Below are positions 55,948 to 64,000 of a stretch of 64,000 nucleotides of DNA, piece by piece. This DNA is from Bog-159 sp963818855 (GTDB taxonomy: Bacteria > Acidobacteriota > Terriglobia > Bryobacterales > Bryobacteraceae). The notes under the pieces were generated by a model. It saw only the letters and a program-made list of their open reading frames with translations, did not search any database and was not told where the DNA came from. Made by a program: the position numbers and the translations under genes. The stretch is taken from positions 682,001-746,000 of the forward strand of contig CAWFUH010000006.1 in assembly GCA_963818855.1 (NCBI GenBank). Direction: 5' to 3'. Position 1 is the first letter of the stretch. Each line of letters starts with the position of its first letter.

Positions 55948-57543
55948 CTAGAGATACTGGAGATGCCGCACGATGGGGTCCCGTCGCGTGCAACTGCGAA
56001 GGCGATTTTCCAACTCACCTTCGGCACGCGTCAGGCGGTCATGCTGCCGTACGTGTTCCTCCCACGAACTTACGATGAATGTTTCCAAGTATTGATTGGG
56101 AGCCTCCACATCCCGGCAAATCCCCCAGCGCGACGCTCCGTCGCGGCGGCGGACGCGGCCGTACTCGCGCATGGCTTCGAGAAACTGCGCTTCGCGGCCG
56201 GTAGACACCTCATATTCGACAGTGACCAATACCGGACCATCGAGATCAGCTTTAAAGGGTGGGAGACGCCAGTGGTTCCAAGGTGTCAAATCGGGACTAA
56301 CATCGGAGACACGCAGAAACGGCGTCGCGGCCGCACCTAACAAAGTGCCCACACCCGCCCAAACCAGCGCCTGGTTTATGCCGCCACGCGCGGCCACCGC
56401 GCCCCACACGGCGCTTCCGCCAGCAACGGCGCCCTGGAACACCAGCAATGCAACGGCCAGGACGCGCGCGCGAACCCAGTCAGGTGCCCGGTTCAACAGT
56501 TGAACATTAAACAGCGACAGGAAAGAGACCCACGCCGCGCCGGCGACGAGCATGACTGGAGCAAGCGACCATATGGCTCGGAAGATTCCCGCTGCAACCG
56601 CCGCCAAGCCAAACATCGCGATGCCGGATGAAATCACCACATCGGCGGAAAACCGGGATCGAACCCTCTGCAGCAGCAGCGCGCCAATTACGGCGCCGCC
56701 GCCGAATGCGCCCAGCAGGAGTCCGTAGCCTATGGAGTTGCCGCCCATGCGGCGCGCAATGGATGGCAGCAGGGCCAACAGTCCGCTGGCAAAGAACATT
56801 ACCATACCGGAGCGCGCCAGGAGGATGCGAACCTCGGGCGAATAGCGGACGTAACGGATTGCCGCACGAGTTGCGCCGGTAACCGTTTCAGGCGGAGTTG
56901 CGCGCTTTGCAACAGGGCGCTTCCAGCGCGCCACGACGAATATCACCCCTGCGAACGAAAGGGTGTTGATCAGAAATGCCGTCCCGACGCCGGCGAGCGC
57001 GACCACCGCGCCCGCCAGCGCGGGTCCCACGGCGCGCGCGAAATTGAACTCGATCCCATTCAGAGCTGACGCCGCTGTCAGGTCCTGCTTCTTCACCAAT
57101 TCGGGTAGGACGGCACGCCAGCTCGGTGACTCGAATGCGTCGCCGGCGGACAGAGCAAAAGTCAGGATGAGAAGTAGAAGCGGGGACTTCAGATCGCTGA
57201 CCGCAAGTGCCGCGAGCACGGCCGCCACGGTCACCATCCACATTTCGGCGTACAAAATGAGCTTTCGTCGATCCACGATGTCGCCGATCGCTCCCGCAGG
57301 CAACGCGAGCACAAAAAACGGCAGCGCGGATGCCGTTTGCGTGAGAGCTACGTACATGGGGCCGGCATTCAGCGACACCATTAACCAGGCAGCGCCCACA
57401 TTCTGCATGAAGGTGCCGACATCGGAAACAACATTGGCGATGAGCAGGTTCCTGAAGATGGGTGATCGCAACGGGCGCCAAAGGCTGGCCGGACCTGGAC
57501 TAGCGGAATCCCCCACTCCGTTAGTATCGCTTGCCGATTGCAT
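55948..57543 (-). CDS. MFS exporter (EntS/MFS_3 type) with C-terminal ABM-like domain
   Basis: A 531-residue transporter. Twelve helices (about residues 25-420) start with LRSPIFRNLLIANVVSDVGT, typical of the MFS_3 family that exports enterobactin and other small molecules. The last 95 residues, VTVEYEVSTGREAQFLEAMR to IVSSWEEHVRQHDRLTRAEG, resemble an antibiotic-biosynthesis-monooxygenase or dabb-like fold, an extension that is standard for this family. It lies 24 bases after the MhqD-like gene and is probably the last gene of that operon. Confidence 0.88.
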   Translation of the reverse strand: MQSASDTNGVGDSASPGPASLWRPLRSPIFRNLLIANVVSDVGTFMQNVGAAWLMVSLNAGPMYVALTQTASALPFFVLALPAGAIGDIVDRRKLILYAEMWMVTVAAVLAALAVSDLKSPLLLLILTFALSAGDAFESPSWRAVLPELVKKQDLTAASALNGIEFNFARAVGPALAGAVVALAGVGTAFLINTLSFAGVIFVVARWKRPVAKRATPPETVTGATRAAIRYVRYSPEVRILLARSGMVMFFASGLLALLPSIARRMGGNSIGYGLLLGAFGGGAVIGALLLQRVRSRFSADVVISSGIAMFGLAAVAAGIFRAIWSLAPVMLVAGAAWVSFLSLFNVQLLNRAPDWVRARVLAVALLVFQGAVAGGSAVWGAVAARGGINQALVWAGVGTLLGAAATPFLRVSDVSPDLTPWNHWRLPPFKADLDGPVLVTVEYEVSTGREAQFLEAMREYGRVRRRDGASRWGICRDVEAPNQYLETFIVSSWEEHVRQHDRLTRAEGELENRLRSCTRRDPIVRHLQYL

Positions 57544-57567
57544 GGCGCTGGTGTTACGGTGCCGCGC

Positions 57568-58209
57568 TCACGGCTTCGCGCGCCATTCCGCCACCCAGCT
57601 CTTGGCGGCCTCCAGATCGTCCTCGCCCAGCTCGTGGCCGCCGTTATGCCAGAACGTGGCCACCGCGGCGCCGGCCTTCTCGAAGATTTCCACAAGACGC
57701 TGCGTCTCCTGCCGGCTTGCGATCGCATCGCGCTTTCCCGCGGCGATGAACAGACTCAGCTCTTTCAGATCTGGAGGGGTCGAAGGTACGAACGGTACCA
57801 TCGGTCTGAATAGGACGGCTGCGGCCAGAACGCTCGGATGCGTGAGCATAACGCTGGAGGCGATATTGGCGCCATTGGAGTAGCCGACCGCAACGATGCG
57901 GTCTGCGCGCAAGTGGTAGGCCTGCGATGCGGTCTGGACAAACTGCGCCAGGCTTTCGGTTTGCACCTGCAGATCCCTTTGATCGAAGACCCCCTCTGCC
58001 AGACGCCGGAAAAAGCGCGGCATTCCGTTTTCCAACACGCGCCCGCGCGGGCTCAGTAGGGCAGCTCCGGGCGCCAGCGCCTGCCCCAAAGGAATCAGGT
58101 CGGACTCGTCTCCACCGGTGCCGTGCAGCAACAAAAGTGTCACGCCATCGCCGGAGGAGGCACTCTCCACAAACCGATGTTGAAAGCGGAGATTGCCGGT
58201 CCCGGTCAC
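57568..58209 (-). CDS. MhqD-like carboxylesterase
   Basis: A 213-residue alpha/beta hydrolase of the phospholipase/carboxylesterase family. The oxyanion motif is LLLLHGTGGDESDLIPLG, the nucleophile is in AVGYSNGANIASS and the acid and histidine are in GKRDAIAS and NGGHELGEDD. The start is GTG 58209 (VTGTGNLRF), overlapping the stop of the VOC dioxygenase gene by four bases (GTGA); the longer frame is antisense noise. In Bacillus the MhqD/MhqO pair protects against hydroquinones. That role is inferred here from family and gene order. Confidence 0.85.
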   Translation of the reverse strand: MTGTGNLRFQHRFVESASSGDGVTLLLLHGTGGDESDLIPLGQALAPGAALLSPRGRVLENGMPRFFRRLAEGVFDQRDLQVQTESLAQFVQTASQAYHLRADRIVAVGYSNGANIASSVMLTHPSVLAAAVLFRPMVPFVPSTPPDLKELSLFIAAGKRDAIASRQETQRLVEIFEKAGAAVATFWHNGGHELGEDDLEAAKSWVAEWRAKP

Positions 58210-59165
58210 TTGACGCTCTCTTTCTTGAGAATCGAAATCTCGGGGAGGGATGCCTCGATCTCCGCCCGATGCGACTCGAACCACGGTGGTAGCTTGAGCG
58301 TCGTTCCGAGTTGCTCTAACGGTTCATCCACGGTGAATCCCGGCGGGTCGGTCGCGATCTCGAACAGGACGCCTCCCGGCTCCCGGTAGTAGATCGAATG
58401 GAAGTAAATCCGATCCATCACGGGCGAAAGATCATAGCCGAGCCGCCTGAGTTCGCCCAACCATTCGCGCTGTTCCGCATCGTCCTGCGTTCGCCAGGCG
58501 ATATGATGGACCGTGCCGACAGCGATGTTCCCGTGGGTTCCTCCCGGTGCACAAACCAAGTCGATGTTCTTTCCCGGCCCTGCCCCAGTCACTTCGTAAC
58601 GGAAGCGGTTCTGCTCATTGCCTGCCGGCCGCAGCCCCATAGTGTCGCTCAACAGCGCGGCCGTGCGCTCGTACCCCGTTTCCGAGAGCGTCGCGCTGTG
58701 GAATCCCCGGATCGCCGCATCAGGAGTCACCTCACTTCCGGACCAGGGGTGAGTATCGTCCCCGCGCGGCGTCTCAATCAATTCCAACCGCAAACCATCC
58801 GGATCGGCGAATGGAATGACGACCTCCCCAAAGCGTTCCTGTGGGCTCTCATACTTGACGCCGTTGGCTCGAAACCTCTCGCGCCAGTATTGTCCAGCGC
58901 CGGGCGGTACGGCGAACGATGTCGCCGTAAGCTGGCTGTTGCCGATGCGTCCACGCCGCGCTCCAGGCCACGTAAAAAATGTGAGAATCGTGCCGGGATA
59001 GCCTTGGCGGTCACCGTAGTACAGGTGATAACTGGCGGGATCGTCGAAATTGACCGTGATTTTGACCAGCCGGAGGCTGAGCACGCGAGTATAGAAAAGG
59101 ATGTTTTGTTCGGGCTCGCCGGCAATCGCGGTGATGTGGTGAATTCCCAGGATGCTCTTGGCCAT
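58206..59165 (-). CDS. MhqO-like ring-cleaving dioxygenase (VOC family)
   Basis: A 319-residue protein of two VOC modules: LGIHHITAIAGEPEQNILFY and LRLVKITVNFDDPASYHLYY at the start, then VHHIAWRTQDDAEQREWLGE and YFHSIYYREPGGVLFEIATD. Metal ligands (His in HHI, His in VHH, Glu in LFEI) are kept. Such enzymes open (hydro)quinone or catechol rings. ATG 59165 has GGGAG before it. It is the first gene of an operon with the MhqD-like esterase and an MFS exporter. Confidence 0.87.
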   Translation of the reverse strand: MAKSILGIHHITAIAGEPEQNILFYTRVLSLRLVKITVNFDDPASYHLYYGDRQGYPGTILTFFTWPGARRGRIGNSQLTATSFAVPPGAGQYWRERFRANGVKYESPQERFGEVVIPFADPDGLRLELIETPRGDDTHPWSGSEVTPDAAIRGFHSATLSETGYERTAALLSDTMGLRPAGNEQNRFRYEVTGAGPGKNIDLVCAPGGTHGNIAVGTVHHIAWRTQDDAEQREWLGELRRLGYDLSPVMDRIYFHSIYYREPGGVLFEIATDPPGFTVDEPLEQLGTTLKLPPWFESHRAEIEASLPEISILKKESVK

Positions 59166-59201
59166 CTTTGCTCCCAACCTACGCGGTCTTTGAGGCCGCG
59201 C

Positions 59202-59556
59202 TCAAGAGACGGAACGCATCGCCTTTGGCAGTCCGGTCGGCCCTCCGCAGAGACGACTGTTCGTGGCGGCACGGTGTTTGCGGATCAGGGCCCGGTCCAT
59301 TGAAGTGTAACCCAACGTCATGGCCAGGACAATGAGGGCGCAACTCGCCCCTCCAGCGAAAACGGAGTCGAGGATCAGATCGAGTTCCGCAGCCTGCCTG
59401 GGACTGAGATCTTCTCCGGCGGTTGCGGCACAGAATCGGTGCAGTAGGTAGTCGCTGCGCCGCAAATCTCCCGCGTGCTGCCATGGCGAAATAAAGGATC
59501 ACCGGGTCCGAGATGAATCTGGCTTCCAGCGCCCGGATGCGCTCTTCAAGTCTCAT
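59202..59556 (-). pseudogene. Conserved hypothetical gene broken by two one-base deletions
   Basis: MRLEERIRALEARFISDPVI at the 5' end (59556), then GSTREI in a second frame, then LRRSDYLLHRFCAATAGEDL onward in a third to the stop at 59202. Inserting one base at each of two points near 59480 and 59466 restores a single frame. The family is not named. It lies directly upstream of the MhqO-like gene. Confidence 0.5.
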
Positions 59557-59927
59557 CGTTCTTCAACTCGGCTGTGGTGGCGTTCCAATCGAACCGAATG
59601 GAAATATCCAACTCTGGGTACGAATAGACAAACTTCCGGCGGTCGGGCGTAGCGGCTATTCAGCCCTCGAAGAGCTTTGTCAGATGCCTGCCGGCGGCCA
59701 CTACGGCCGCCTCTAGTTCTGCTCGGCGATCTCGTGGATGGTGTCGGAATCGAAGATCGCGACTGGCATGAGTCACGATTCTCGCGCTTCGTCGTCGGTC
59801 CGCCTTCGACCCGCTTCCGGCGTCCCTCCGGCCGGAGCGCGCGATGTGAAACCTCGGCACGCCCAGCGCAACAGAGACTAGCGCATTGCTTGTGGCGGAT
59901 TCCTCACGAATGCGATATTGTCGGGCA
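59557..59927. other. Gap with only unassigned coding fragments
   Basis: Minus-strand MPVAIFDSDTIHEIAEQN (ending near 59715) and RAELEAAVVAAGRHLTKLFE (ending near 59660) look like pieces of degenerate genes, but no family is recognised. Confidence 0.3.
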
Positions 59928-62120
59928 ATGCGCGCCAGAATCGGCATCCTCGCTTTGTCTCTACTGACTGCGGGGGATCTAGCAGCCCAGGCCAAACGAG
60001 TAGATCCCCCTGTCATCCCAATTGGACTGGATGCGTATCGGCTGTGGGAGAGATGGCCCTACCAGCGTATCGGAGCGCGCGCTTACATGCGCAGCACCTA
60101 TGATCGGAGCGGCGGTAATGAGGGCGCTGATGCCAGTCACTTCCTCTACCAACTCGCCGACGATTTCAACGTCTCGCTCGACGTGGAAGGCCCCGGTGTC
60201 TTTTACTTCGCGCGCTATAACCACTGGCACGGCAGCCCGTGGCATTACGTCGTAGACGGCGCCGACCACATCGTCGCGGAAAGCAGTACAGTCGATCCGC
60301 TGCATCCCGCCGATAATGCAGTGTTCCTTCCCGAGCGCCTGTTTCCGAATCCGCTTACCTGGACGTGGTCGCTCACCCGGGGCGCCGACCTCACGTGGGT
60401 GCCGATCCCGTTTGAGCGTTCCTTCCAGATGGCATACTCGCGGACACATTACGGGACGGGCTATTACATATACCACCAGTATGTCCGCGGCGCGAATCTG
60501 TCGCGGCCAATTCACTCGTGGAGTCTGCAATCCGTGCCGGACCCGGAAGTGCTGGCGCTGATCGGCCGCGCCGGAAGCGATCTCGCGCCGCGTCCCGGCA
60601 CTCAAGAAGGCACTGCCGTTGGGGTGGAGGAGCGCCGTGGCGAGGTGACACTTCCAGGAAGCGGCACGACCCTGCTCACGCGCATCACGCGGGCGCCTTC
60701 CATGCTGCGCGCGTTGGAGCTTTCCCTGCCACGCAAGAATGCTGTAGATCTCTCTCGCGCGCGCCTGCGGGTCGTTTGGGACGACGGGCTCGGGCCTTCC
60801 ATCGATGCGCCCCTGGCGCTGTTTTTCGGGGCGGGCACATTCTACAACCGCGACGACCGCCGATACCTGGTTAAAGCGTTCCCCGTCTTCGTGCGGTTCG
60901 ACGCGGAGCGGGTGAATCTCGCATGCTTCTTCCCGATGCCGTTTTTCCGTTCCGCCCGCCTGGAACTCGCCGGTGCGGGCGGCGCCGATGTTCATGGCAT
61001 TCGCTGGGCGGTCCGCTTCGTACCTTACAAAGATGCACCCAGCCAGGTCGCCTACTTTCATGCCACTTATCGCGATCACCCTTTCCCAGAACCGGGCCAG
61101 GACCTTCTGCTGCTGGACACGCGGGAGACTGAAGGTGGTGGGGATTGGTCTGGCCATCTCGTGGGTACCTCGTGGATCTTTTCGCATCGCGCGGTATTGA
61201 ACACGTTGGAAGGCGATCCGCGCTTCTACTTCGATGACAGCCTCACGCCCCAAGCGCAGGGCACCGGCACCGAGGAATGGGGTGGCGGCGGGGACTACTG
61301 GGGCGGGCAAAACATGACGCTTCCGTTTGTCGGGCACCCGGCGGGCGCGCGGAGTGCGCCGGAGGCAAAGGACGAGCGGGACAAGATCGAGTCCGCATAC
61401 CGCTTCCTGCTAGCCGACCTGATGCCTTTCGGCAAGAACGCTCGCATCACACTCGAACACGGCGGTACCAACCAATCCACCGAACACTACGAGACGGTCA
61501 CATATTGGTACGGAGCGCCGCACGCGACTCTGGTGAAAACCGACGAACTGGTGATCGCCAACCCTGCGAGTGAAAAGGCGCACAGCTATGTATCGCCCGA
61601 TGCTTCCTCGCCTTATGAGATCAGTTCCCGCTACGAACGGGGAGTGGACACGCTCGATGGCAGGGAGATTTTCCCGCCGCATACCGACCGCGGGCGCCAC
61701 ACCCAGGGCACATCGGAATTCCGGATGAAAATTGACTCCCGAAATCTGGGTGTCATGCTTCGCCGCAAGCTCGACTATGCATTTCCTAACCAGCGCGCCG
61801 AGGTCTACATCGCCGCTCCTGATTACCGAAAATCACCGTGGCGGCTGGCCGGCATCTGGTATCTGGCCGGATCAAATACCTGCGTATACTCCAATCCGGA
61901 CGCGGAATTGGGAGAAACTCAGCACATTGTACAAATCTCCAACAGGCGTTTTCGAGACGACGAGTTCTTGATCCCGCGCGAACTGACCGAAGGCCGCCAT
62001 GCGATTCGCATCCGTATTCAATTCACGCCGGTCGTCCGTCCCCTCTTCCCGGGTTATCCTGTGCCGGAACTGGCTTGGAGCGAATTCCGCTACACGGCTT
62101 ACAGCTTCGTGCTTCCGTGA
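59928..62120 (+). CDS. Secreted GH172 (DUF2961) family protein
   Basis: A 730-residue exported protein; signal peptide ARIGILALSLLTAGDLAAQ. The DUF2961 domain, now glycoside hydrolase family 172, is seen in NEGADASHFLYQLADDFNVS, VFYFARYNHWHGSPWHY, LACFFPMPFFRSARLEL and QGTGTEEWGGGGDYWGGQ. Family members form ring-like trimers or hexamers and act on alpha-fructofuranosides or arabinofuranosides; the substrate here is unknown. A C-terminal Ig-like part runs from about residue 560. ATG 59928 gives the signal peptide. It converges with the ADOP permease gene. Confidence 0.85.
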   Translation: MRARIGILALSLLTAGDLAAQAKRVDPPVIPIGLDAYRLWERWPYQRIGARAYMRSTYDRSGGNEGADASHFLYQLADDFNVSLDVEGPGVFYFARYNHWHGSPWHYVVDGADHIVAESSTVDPLHPADNAVFLPERLFPNPLTWTWSLTRGADLTWVPIPFERSFQMAYSRTHYGTGYYIYHQYVRGANLSRPIHSWSLQSVPDPEVLALIGRAGSDLAPRPGTQEGTAVGVEERRGEVTLPGSGTTLLTRITRAPSMLRALELSLPRKNAVDLSRARLRVVWDDGLGPSIDAPLALFFGAGTFYNRDDRRYLVKAFPVFVRFDAERVNLACFFPMPFFRSARLELAGAGGADVHGIRWAVRFVPYKDAPSQVAYFHATYRDHPFPEPGQDLLLLDTRETEGGGDWSGHLVGTSWIFSHRAVLNTLEGDPRFYFDDSLTPQAQGTGTEEWGGGGDYWGGQNMTLPFVGHPAGARSAPEAKDERDKIESAYRFLLADLMPFGKNARITLEHGGTNQSTEHYETVTYWYGAPHATLVKTDELVIANPASEKAHSYVSPDASSPYEISSRYERGVDTLDGREIFPPHTDRGRHTQGTSEFRMKIDSRNLGVMLRRKLDYAFPNQRAEVYIAAPDYRKSPWRLAGIWYLAGSNTCVYSNPDAELGETQHIVQISNRRFRDDEFLIPRELTEGRHAIRIRIQFTPVVRPLFPGYPVPELAWSEFRYTAYSFVLP

Positions 62121-62164
62121 CAGGCCTCTCCGGCTTCACGGCGAATCACAACCGGCGGGGTGGT

Positions 62165-64000
62165 CTACTCGTGGCGCAGGGCGGCCATCGGGTCAATTCG
62201 GGAGGCGCGCCGCGCTGGGCCGTAGCCTGCCAGGATCGCGGCGGCAGCCAGCACCAGGACCGAGACCGACAGCGCCAGCGGGTCGCGGGGTCTTATGCCG
62301 AACAGGAACGCAGCTACGAAGCGCGTAAGGCTGTAGGCCACAGCCAGCCCAACGCCGAGACCTACCGCGGTCAAGGTGACGATTTCACGCAGTACCATCC
62401 ACACGATGCGGCGGCTTTCCGCGCCCAGAGCCATACGGATTCCGATCTCGCCGGTGCGGCGCGCGACGGAGTATGCCACGTTGCCGTATAGGCCAATTCC
62501 GGCGATGAGCAGTGCGAGCACGGCGAAGCAACTGCAAAGCCCGGCAAAGGTGCGCTCCTGGCTGATGGTCTGATCTATCACGCGCGATTGCGTGCTGACG
62601 TCGGAAACGGGAACGGTGGGGCTGGCCTGGCGCACGATCTGCCGGACGGTGCCAACGAAAGCCAGCGGATCGCTGCCGGCGCGTAGTTCAAATACCACCC
62701 CGCTCAAACCGTCTAAATCCTGGGTGTATGGCACGTAGGCGACCGGCGGTGTGTCCGTCTCTTTGATGGAGTTGTATAGGCTGTCCTTGGCTACCCCGAC
62801 GATTTCGATATCTGCCGGGCTGGTCGCGCTGCCAATTCCGATGTGGCGCCCGACTGGAGTCTCACGTGCGAAGTACTTCTTTGCAAACTTCTCGTTGATC
62901 ACAGCGACGCGTGGAGATTCGAGATCGCGCTGCTGTATATCGCGGCCTAGCAGAATCGGGATTTGCATCGTGGTAAGGAAGGATTGGTCCACCTCGGCCT
63001 CGGCCGTCGATAGTTTCTCCCCCGCGGTCTTCGGCAAGCCTGGAATGCTGAGAGAAGATTCGTTCCAGTATTGGGCAGCCAGTGGAAACTTTGAGAAGGT
63101 GACGTTCCGCACGCCTGGGATGTTGCGGAAACGATCGCGCAGACTGGCATAGAAACGGGCCAGCGCGACGCCTTTGTATCCGGCTGGCCTGGCGTTCAGG
63201 TTGAAGAGCAGTACATTTTCGCGGTTGAAGCCGAGTCGGGTGGAGCGGAGGTTCGATAGCGTGTGCACGAATAAGCCGGCCGCCACCACTAGCAACAAGG
63301 AGACGGCGATTTGCGAGACCACCAAAACGTGGCTCAAGCCGATGCGAATTCCGAAATGCCGGAGCCGTCCGCGCGGCGCGCCGGGTGGGGTCTCTTTCAA
63401 GGCCGGAGTGAGATCGACACGGGTACCCTGCAGGGCGGGCGCTAGACCGAAGAGCAGCCCGCAAAAGGCCGCGAGCGCGAAGGTGAAAAGCAATACCTGC
63501 CAATCGAGGGCGGCGTGCAGCGTAAACTTCTCGCGGCCGTTGGCGAGTAGCCAAGTGATGGAGCGGATAGCCCAGACCGCCACGACCGAGCCCAGTGCCC
63601 CTCCCATTATGGAGAGAAGCAGGCTTTCGGTGAGCAACTGCCGCACCACACGGAAGCGGCCTGCGCCGAGGCTCATGCGGACGGCTATCTCGCGGCGACG
63701 CCCGGCCGCGCGCGCCAGGAGCAGGTTGGCGATGTTGGCACACGCGATCACCAGAATGAGGCCAACCAGGGCCATGAGCACGTAGACAGGCTTTGAATAC
63801 TGTCGGCGTAAGGAGTCCAGGCCGGAGGCGCCTTCCTCAAGCCACAGCGCCGGCATGTCTACCTTTTCTTTTGCGGTGGCGGCGGTGCTGATGACAAACT
63901 CGCGGAATTGTCCCGCCAACCGCACCTGGGCCTGGCCGATGCTAACGCCAGGGCGCAAGCGGCCCATCATTTCGACCCAATAGAATCTCCTGTCGAGGAA
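62165..64000 (-). CDS. ADOP-type MacB/FtsX permease, 5' end beyond window
   Basis: The last 611 residues of a second ADOP permease. The frame enters at 64000 (FLDRRFYWVEMMGRLRPGVS) and ends in RIDPMAALRHE. It keeps both FtsX halves: ACANIANLLLARAAGRRREI with AVRMSLGAGRFRVVRQLLTE, and AYSVARRTGEIGIRMALGAE. It is only distantly similar to the copy at 41610-44063. The first 200 residues or so are outside the window. Confidence 0.92.
   Translation of the reverse strand, partial: FLDRRFYWVEMMGRLRPGVSIGQAQVRLAGQFREFVISTAATAKEKVDMPALWLEEGASGLDSLRRQYSKPVYVLMALVGLILVIACANIANLLLARAAGRRREIAVRMSLGAGRFRVVRQLLTESLLLSIMGGALGSVVAVWAIRSITWLLANGREKFTLHAALDWQVLLFTFALAAFCGLLFGLAPALQGTRVDLTPALKETPPGAPRGRLRHFGIRIGLSHVLVVSQIAVSLLLVVAAGLFVHTLSNLRSTRLGFNRENVLLFNLNARPAGYKGVALARFYASLRDRFRNIPGVRNVTFSKFPLAAQYWNESSLSIPGLPKTAGEKLSTAEAEVDQSFLTTMQIPILLGRDIQQRDLESPRVAVINEKFAKKYFARETPVGRHIGIGSATSPADIEIVGVAKDSLYNSIKETDTPPVAYVPYTQDLDGLSGVVFELRAGSDPLAFVGTVRQIVRQASPTVPVSDVSTQSRVIDQTISQERTFAGLCSCFAVLALLIAGIGLYGNVAYSVARRTGEIGIRMALGAESRRIVWMVLREIVTLTAVGLGVGLAVAYSLTRFVAAFLFGIRPRDPLALSVSVLVLAAAAILAGYGPARRASRIDPMAALRHE

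Noticed and set aside
59979..61337. 452-codon minus-strand open frame
   Set aside because: Antisense to the GH172 gene, which has a signal peptide and family motifs.

Overview
The window looks like the chromosome of a GC-rich acidobacterium, most likely of the Solibacter/Bryobacter type. This is inferred from gene content, not from a marker gene. It carries two very large MacB/FtsX-type permeases of the acidobacterial 'ADOP' kind, a PadR regulator of the type that often accompanies them, an Oar-like TonB receptor with a carboxypeptidase-regulatory N-terminus, a GloVer-repeat secreted protein, a DUF4097 protein and many pseudogenes. No rRNA or tRNA gene was seen.

Layout. 1-3.6 kb (minus strand): a cut-off PadR regulator with a near-perfect operator candidate, then a three-gene polysaccharide-export control set (Wzz/GumC chain-length protein, ExeA-like ATPase, tyrosine kinase). 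3.7-8.9 kb (minus): one tight operon of CoA-transferase, ferredoxin, 2-oxoacid:ferredoxin oxidoreductase alpha, a fused beta-gamma subunit and a branched-chain aminotransferase, behind a consensus promoter. Together these can turn a branched-chain amino acid into its 2-oxoacid, then acyl-CoA plus reduced ferredoxin, then acid plus another CoA ester. 9-12.7 kb (plus): PEBP protein, a redoxin, a secreted heme/copper-site protein and an alpha/beta hydrolase. 13.2-19.9 kb: amino-acid permease, O-methyltransferase, PIG-L deacetylase, patatin lipase and GloVer protein.

19.9-22.4 kb is a graveyard: a duplicated patatin tail, an Lnt-like N-terminus, a broken carboxypeptidase-regulatory protein and a methyltransferase remnant. 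22.4-25.9 kb holds a membrane-bound-dehydrogenase-like set (Tat-exported small subunit, GMC flavoprotein, tetraheme cytochrome c). 26.2-33.2 kb encodes a 1621-residue secreted, phage-tail-fibre-like protein with small partners and a secreted glycosidase-like protein. 33.3-47 kb is a mix of hypothetical genes, a D-serine-dehydratase-like enzyme, an IS66 remnant inside a broken gene, an isochorismatase-like protein lacking its cysteine, DUF4097, Ogt, OmpA, VOC, an ADOP permease and a TonB receptor.

47.6-48.8 kb encodes a diadenylate cyclase fused to a CdaR-like domain. 49-54.5 kb (minus) is a complete minimal class II lanthipeptide cluster: precursor with a GG leader and a five-cysteine core, a LanM synthetase and a peptidase-containing exporter. 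It is the most attractive candidate for a previously undescribed system. 54.7-55.9 kb holds a DUF433 antitoxin, a frameshifted DUF5615 toxin and a dead Ser/Thr kinase. 55.9-59.2 kb is an MhqO/MhqD-like pair with an MFS exporter. 59.9-62.1 kb is a GH172/DUF2961 protein, and a second ADOP permease runs off the right edge.

Intergenic spaces between several genes are filled with nested palindromic elements that probably also serve as terminators.
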